Positions 58,060 through 64,000 of a DNA stretch of 64,000 bases are shown in pieces; position 1 is the first letter of the stretch; each line of letters begins with the position of its first letter. Source of the stretch: Platycnemis pennipes (Eukaryota; Arthropoda; Insecta; Odonata; Platycnemididae); the NCBI GenBank assembly GCA_933228895.1, contig OW121856.1, positions 22,027,805 through 22,091,804 on the forward strand, given 5' to 3'. Both the position numbers and the translations under genes were made by a program. Below the pieces are notes generated by a model. It did no database searches, was not told where the DNA came from, and saw only the letters and a list, made by a program, of their open reading frames with translations.

Positions 58060-59470
58060 CAGGAGGTGAGAACGGTAACCGGCACCTGCATATACCTCTC
58101 CCTTCCCCTCCCATCCCTTTCCCTCACCACCCCAATTTCGCTCGCACCTTCCGTCTTGCATAAAGTTTCGCCACCCGCATCCCGCCCGCCTGTTTGGAAG
58201 CCCGCCGCTCGCATATTCCGTTTTGGCTGTCCCCCTGACCTCTTGAGGTCGCGCGGGGCGAGATGGGGAGGCGTGGGTTTGCGGGTGCGGGAGGGGCAAC
58301 TGGGCCGGCCTCGGAGGAGCCGGCGTCTGCGCCCTGAGTCGCCTCCTCCGGAGGGGCGGCCGCCCCCTCCCGCCCCCTCGGCCATGGAATGGGGCGCGTG
58401 CGAATGCTTGCGAGTCGATTCGAGGGGCGGAACCGTAGGGTGGGGGCGGAGGGAGGGGGCGGAGGGGAGAGAGCCCTGACCGGGACAAGGGTTCAGAGTG
58501 CTCCCGGTGTTGGCGACGAGCGGTGGCGTCCCGCTACTCGGGGCAGAAGGAGAACTGACTCTTTTCGCTTTCCGGAGGAAGAAGGACCTCCTCCCTCCAC
58601 CCCTCCTCCCGTATCTCCACACCTCACCCTACTGCGTCCCCGCTAGTGTTAACCGCTGGGGTGGGGGGCGTCGATCTGGAGTCCTTACTCACGCTCTGCC
58701 GGCCTACATCTCTCTCTACCAACCTCTTTTTCGTCCCCATCCCTGGACCGCAAGCGGACCCACCCTCTTCTGGGAGAGGAGAAAACTCACCCCACGGGCG
58801 GGAGAATCAAATCTACCCCTTCAACCCCCTTCAAAGTGGACACGCTTCAATCTGTGAAAGAGACACGACGTTTGTGTGTATTTGCGTGTGTTTGCGTGTG
58901 TGATTGTGGCGATTGGCGAGATTATAATTTGCGGGTTAGAGTACGTGGGAGAAGGGGTTGGTGTGAGCCGAGCGATTTTGTGAATTTTTCCTTCGATTCA
59001 TCGAACTGGACGTCTTTTTCTCTCCTCGCCAGCCGTTCCTTTCACTTCGGGAACCCTTTGGACGCCGGCCGTATTTTCGCTCGACGGGGCGAGAAAGCTC
59101 GGCTGACACGAAGGAGAGTGTGATCCCATCCTCTAAACTTCGTTGTCTGAAGAGCTGAAGGGAAGGTTGAATGGTGAGAAGTCGGTGAGGAAGGCGGGTC
59201 GAAAGGGAATCCGCGAGAGATATCGGTGGGGGTTTTGTGGGGAGTGGAAATGAAGTGAGTGCCCGCGACGAAGGACATCCCTGGAGGAGGAAGTGAAGGA
59301 GTGGGCGGGAGCTTCCCCCGCTGCTCCACTGGGGGGCGCACTTGGCGTGGACGACGAACGCCGGTAGGTGAACTTTCGAATGGAGTACGTTTCGTCCTCT
59401 CCACTCCACCCTCTATGTCAGACCCATTCAACTTCTTTCTTCCTACGCAACGGGGACCGCTCGTTGCGTG
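58060..59470. promoter_or_regulatory. CpG-rich island, candidate promoter/5' UTR
   Basis: About 1.4 kb of strongly GC- and CpG-rich DNA in an AT-rich genome. It has a very GC-rich core at 58240-58660 (GGGGCGGCCGCCCCCTCCCG and similar) and a (GT)n-like patch near 58870-58905. Overlapping frames of 100-190 codons exist on both strands and in several phases. Their Pro/Arg/Gly-rich composition is what GC-rich DNA gives by chance, and no domain is recognised. A splice-donor-like CCG|GTAGGT lies near 59362 on plus. A promoter or non-coding first exon is inferred; strand and start site are unknown. Confidence 0.4.
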
Positions 59471-61075
59471 ACATTATGCTGGTAGTTCCTTGCGAAGTTC
59501 AGTACGATATTTATCTCGGGAGTTGAAATGGGCTCAGGGAAACTTTTATTTTTGAAGGCGAGTATCAAATTAACCGGCAGTATTTTTGCTAATTTTCTCG
59601 ATATGTTTGGTTGGTTTATTACAGTGGCTAAAATTAAAAAGACAATGGGCGATTTTGGTTGTTTCCTGCAAAATATATGCGTACTGGCGTTTCTGTTAAT
59701 GAATCGATCGAAATTTTGGTATTGCTTTGTGATAAAAAAAAAATTCATGAGAGATATTTTCAGTCCTTCCAATAGAGTGAGGAAAAGAAAGAAATTGCCG
59801 ATGCCTTTTAAGTCAGGAATGCTTTGCCCACTCCATTTTATAGTTTCAATGGCAGCATTTTTTGTCTAAATCGATTTTCACGCCTAAGGAAGTGCAATAC
59901 GTTTCGGAGACATTAAGCAAAGCTACCATTAATGGCGAATATCAAGTATTCACACATATACCTTGATTTCTGCCTCTTAGGGAAATTTTTGTCATACCTA
60001 TAAATTATTATCGAGCTTATAGAGGAGTTTTAAAATATTTTTCGCTTGGAAAGGTGATTTGATATCTCTATTTCTTCATCCTTTTTTGATATTTAGTGCT
60101 CAATAAATGTAGCTTGAGATATATTTATGCCCCAAATGAACACAAGGCTGATGGCTCTTATGGAAATGTTGGGCGGATTATTTTTATTCCAGATTGGAAC
60201 GCAAACTTCCTGGCTAATGGTTCGAATTCTATGGTTTGAATCCAAACTGAGGCGAAGGATACTTGTCATGAGATTAAAATCTACGGCAATACGGAGTTCT
60301 TTGAGAAATATGGAATTTAGTGTGTTGTAACAATATTTTAATTTTAAGCATTATAAGGGCGGTATATATCTCATATTAATCCTCTGCAACTGAAGGAACA
60401 ATGTTCTCCTCAGAATATTTTTCCTTGTCTGGAAAACCAACTACATCTTATCCTATTAACAAATCCTTCCCCTCCTAATTCCTTTCCACTTTAACTAACA
60501 TTCTCCCCATTATCGAACACTTCCATATGTTGCTCCAGCTATTACACACTCCATTCAATTAATATTCTCTGATTTTTGTCAGTATTTTAATTAACTCCCA
60601 CACCGCTCCCAGACCTTCACTTTTCTTTGGCTCGACCATTCCTAATGCCTTTCTTTCTTTCATTCCCATATCTCTGTCCTCCTGCAATTTTTCTTCTCAT
60701 TTAAAAGGTCGTTATTCGTCACTAAAGTAACGCAAGTATCAGATCTTCACCATTCAGATTATTATCATGGAGCGTATTTGATTTCTGATGAGGTGATATG
60801 CCAGTTTCTATGACTGGTTTCTTTTTTACTGCCTTCTGAGCCCTGAACTTCATAAAAAACTCAATGAGATTCTAAGCATAAAATAAATGTTTCTAAAAAA
60901 TCGATAAATGCATAATCTCTTCTGCATTTCGCCAAGTGATGACGGATCACCTTGTCTTCACTCTCAAGTTACCTTTGCATTATTATTATTTATAACTGTT
61001 ACTCACGTTTTTCGTTAATTTAATAGCTATTTAGTATTTTCAGTTGCTTTTTTTTAAGAATGTTTCAATACATTC
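59471..61075. other. AT-rich stretch with a pyrimidine-rich run, no supported gene
   Basis: Mirrored frames at 59443-59869 (109 and 113 codons on opposite strands) are AT-driven. About 60400-60720 is pyrimidine-rich and could be LINE debris on the minus strand, without readable motifs. Confidence 0.4.
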
Positions 61076-61079
61076 CTTG

Positions 61080-62160
61080 CCTCTTGTCGGGCTTCGGAGG
61101 GTTTCGGTAAGGAAGGGAGTCAGTGTGAAAAAGTGTCGTGAGAAATTATGTGGGGAAAATTAGTATCCTGTTGCTCATTTACTTTCTGGTTTTTAATTTT
61201 ATTCGGAGGAACAAGACTTGATAGTAACATTCGTAAATTTCCTCGCCCTGCGACGGTTTTGCAGTCGGCGTTTCGGAAATGGTGTCCTTTCGCTCGGGAG
61301 GCTGGCACAAATTCCACTCCCACACACGGCTTGCGGGAGGGCAAGCGGCCTCGGATAAATTATACCCTGCAAGAGATGTGACCGCTAATGAGCTCTAGCT
61401 AACGGCCAGAGGAGACCCCATGCTCGCGTACAGACAGACAAACACACACACAACGTCCGCCATTGTTACTTTTCCGCGCCTTTGCCGAGGTCTTAGCCAA
61501 CACCATTTAGAAAGTCAACATGTCCGATATTTCATGGACGGACGGAGCTTAGGGAACGCCTAGAGGGAACTTTACTTTTTCATCCGAGCTGAGGAATGGT
61601 GGCTGTTAACAAAGCGGGTCTCCTTCGTTAAGGGTTTTTAAAATTTTTTTCCTCCGCCTGGTCGACCCTTTATATCTTTTATCCAAGTTTCCATCCCGGT
61701 CTCGACTCGTGAGCTGTGTGGTCCAAGCGTGTGCCGGGGAGAGAGAGATTTGTGGCTCGACCCCCTCCCTTTCTCTGGCGACCCACCCTTACGGATGCTC
61801 TGTATTTTTCATCTCTCCTCCTCTCTCGCTAGCTGCCTTGCCGGAGACGCATTAAAATTCCTCCCGCGCGATGCGGAACGGCCCGGAATCTTTCTCATAT
61901 AGTGTATAGGCTGCGTTGCCGTGAAATCCCGAGCGCCTGGGGTTTACGGGGAGGAAGGAAGAAGGCGGCTGTGTGGCCGTCTTTCTCAGGGGGGGATCGG
62001 GGGGCACGTTGCTTCCGGTCCTGACGTTACTCTCCCGAGGAAGAGCGCCCTCTATAAGGGATGATGGGTTTCCCTCGTCACCAATTGATTTCTCATAACG
62101 TTTCCGCGATACCGGGTGCGTATCTTTATGGGGGACCACCAGGGAAGATTTGATGTTCTG
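61080..62160. promoter_or_regulatory. Second GC/CpG-rich region, candidate regulatory DNA
   Basis: GC and CpG are raised throughout. CCGCCATTGTT near 61468-61478 fits the YY1/Pho core (GCCAT). A GAGAGAGAGA run near 61741 fits GAGA-factor sites. CACACACACA near 61440 and C/G runs near 61990 are also present. A combination of Pho-like and GAGA-like sites is seen in some insect promoters and Polycomb response elements, but two short motifs are weak evidence. Mirrored ORFs (for example 61852-62139, minus) have no recognised domain. Confidence 0.35.
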
Positions 62161-62164
62161 AGAA

Positions 62165-64000
62165 GGAAAAAGGAGAATGTTTGCGTTACAATCTACGGTG
62201 ATGCAGTATTGACTGACTTTTCTGCCGTTTAGTAGGCTTTAGTAGTGTCCTTTATCTACTTTATATTTCATTCAACCTTCGGATAAATCCCTATGCTGTC
62301 TTTTTCTAATCAGCTTATCATACCAACCACCTTTTAACTTCATTCCTTTACTTCCATAATATATTTTTTCTACCTCCTTAACCTATCATTTAACCTTCAG
62401 CACTCCGTAACTCGGAGTATCTGTGCCATCAACCTTCTGTACCTTACACTATTTTCTGCTAAAATATTCTTTTACTTTCCCATCCCTCTTGCGTATTTCA
62501 CTACTTTTATTTCCGTTTTCTCCTGTCTCCTCCACACGGACGTTTATAATGTTTCAAATCTTATCTCGTCATATTTGATTTGAATCCATGTCTTGAACCC
62601 TTACAAAGCCATGGACCAAGACTTTTTTTCATGTCATTCATGCTCAAGGTATATGCTATAAGTTTTCCCCTGTTGGTGAACTTCTACTTGGCCAAAGCAA
62701 TTATCTCAAAATATTTTTACTGCTACTATCTCCTTCGTCCTATATGTAACCGTATTGTACTTTAATTTAAAATAGTGATTAGAAAAGAGAAGTAAATGAG
62801 TAGAGAATGCAAGAAACCGTTTATGTGATAAGTGAGATCATTATGAAATGCGGTAATTTGTTTTCCAGTTTTGTAATTGTAAAGATATTAACTCTATGGA
62901 TTATCTCACTTATTGATTACTTTATCACACTAAGATTCCAATTATTATGAGTTGCGAATAAATAAAAGGAGCTGATTATTAGAAGCTCATGAACATCTCT
63001 ATTATATATTTCAATCATCATGTCATATTCGTTAAACAGTTATGTATAAGATGTTGGTGAAGCTAACGTTCCGCATTTATTGCTCCTGAAAGGCATCTCG
63101 TTTATCAATATTTTTCATCCGGTAAGCGCATAGGGTAACAATGAAGGTACGAGTTAGCTTTTGCGTTTCAGAGAGTACATTTAGGAACCACTGTAATTAT
63201 TGAAAGATACACATCTCCCTACACATCTCCACTCGTTGCATGAGTATTACCACGCTGCACGCCGGAAATGAAGGGCGCAAATCTGATGGAGTTGCTGTAC
63301 GCGGAGCAGTGTTATTTGGATTGAATCCGTTACGCCTTTTGATGGAAGTTGTGTAAGATCTCAAGCGTAGAGGTCAGCATGCCTACTGCGCACCACGGCT
63401 TCTGCAGAAAAGGTATTATCATTTTTTTTACTAAATTTCCCCTAAAAAGACAGTATATTTCCTGTAAATTAATCATGGAGAAAAAGCTAGTGGCTAAGAG
63501 ATTATGGGAAGGATAGTTAACAGCATTTCAATCAGCGTGTCTGCTGTGTGTCTTGTTAGCTGGATTTGACTCGGTAGTTTCGTGGTAAAAATGAGTGAAA
63601 GTTTTCTTTAGTGGTTCTAGTTGTAATATATTATTTTTGGCAAGAGTGTAATTTGTCACTGAAATCATTATTTTGACATTAAAATTGTAGAAAACTACTA
63701 CTCAAGGGAGAACCATTTGCTTCTGTTGAGTGTATGCAAAAACTTTTAGCTTTTACTGGAATAGATAATTAGTTAAAAATATATTTGGTTTTCAGTTTAA
63801 TTTTCCTTCATACGAAGTTTACGAATTTAGGGTAACTCACGGCTATAATTACGTCAACAATTAATTAGTTACCAAAACACAACTGGTCTCTTCTTAAACT
63901 CTCTCGTGTTTCTTAGCAGTCAAGTCATCACCAACATCAGGTTTGATTAATGTATAGCAAGTAGTTTTAACGAGACTGGAGGGGGTGGACACATGCTATC
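62165..64000. other. AT-rich stretch, nothing recognised
   Basis: About 62230-62560 is pyrimidine-rich, similar in style to 38040-38700 and 60400-60720, perhaps LINE debris. No gene, RNA or repeat boundary is supported up to the window end. Confidence 0.4.

Noticed and set aside
58021..58857. Long overlapping ORFs (up to 187 codons) in the CpG-rich island
   Set aside because: Several frames on both strands are open at once with Pro/Arg/Gly-rich content, as expected when GC-rich DNA lacks AT-rich stop codons. No domain was recognised.
1..64000. CRISPR arrays, operons, ribosome-binding sites or phage-type modules
   Set aside because: No regularly spaced repeats, no packed unidirectional genes; the content is that of a eukaryotic repeat-rich genome.

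Overview
The window reads as intergenic or intronic DNA from a large, AT-rich, transposon-loaded animal genome, most likely an arthropod and probably an insect. The evidence is the repeat content: short-LTR Ty3/Gypsy DNA, 5'-truncated CR1-like LINEs with TAGATG tails, RTE-like LINE debris, tRNA-derived SINEs, hAT and PIF/Harbinger DNA transposons, and no prokaryotic-style gene packing. The species cannot be named from the sequence. No host protein-coding gene, rRNA or genuine tRNA could be supported. Almost every long open frame is transposon debris, a shadow frame, or chance.

Layout. 1-6.1 kb: a decayed SINE and AT-rich filler. 6.2-11.5 kb: a full-span but decayed Ty3/Gypsy element on the minus strand, with two LTRs of about 195 bp differing at roughly 15% of positions by eye. 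It appears to sit inside a tRNA-derived SINE and contains two younger insertions, a CR1-like LINE fragment and an unidentified segment of about 490 bp. 11.5-21 kb: filler with SINE copies and an unexplained minus-strand ORF at 18.5 kb. 21.3-22.2, 32.7-33.2 and 36.6-37.8 kb: CR1-like LINE fragments, all minus strand. 24.4-25.4, 42.8-43.3 and 56.2-57.3 kb: RTE-like or related LINE fragments, also minus strand. 34.2-34.4 kb: a long foldback repeat.

The most notable structure is at 49.53-52.54 kb. It is a three-level nest of DNA transposons: an outer hAT-type element of about 3.0 kb with an 8-bp target duplication, a PIF/Harbinger relic inside it that keeps the start of a transposase, and a 900-bp non-autonomous hAT-type element inserted 14 bp into the Harbinger left terminal repeat. 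The innermost element is built from iterated short palindromes of the TATCGTGATA / TATCGGGGC type. The order of insertion can be read directly.

Towards the right end, 58.06-59.47 and 61.08-62.16 kb are clearly GC- and CpG-rich against the AT-rich background. They are the best candidates for a promoter or 5' untranslated region of a host gene lying outside the window, but no exon could be proven. Smaller GC-rich islands lie near 26.5, 32.5, 35.2, 39.1, 44.2 and 47.2 kb.
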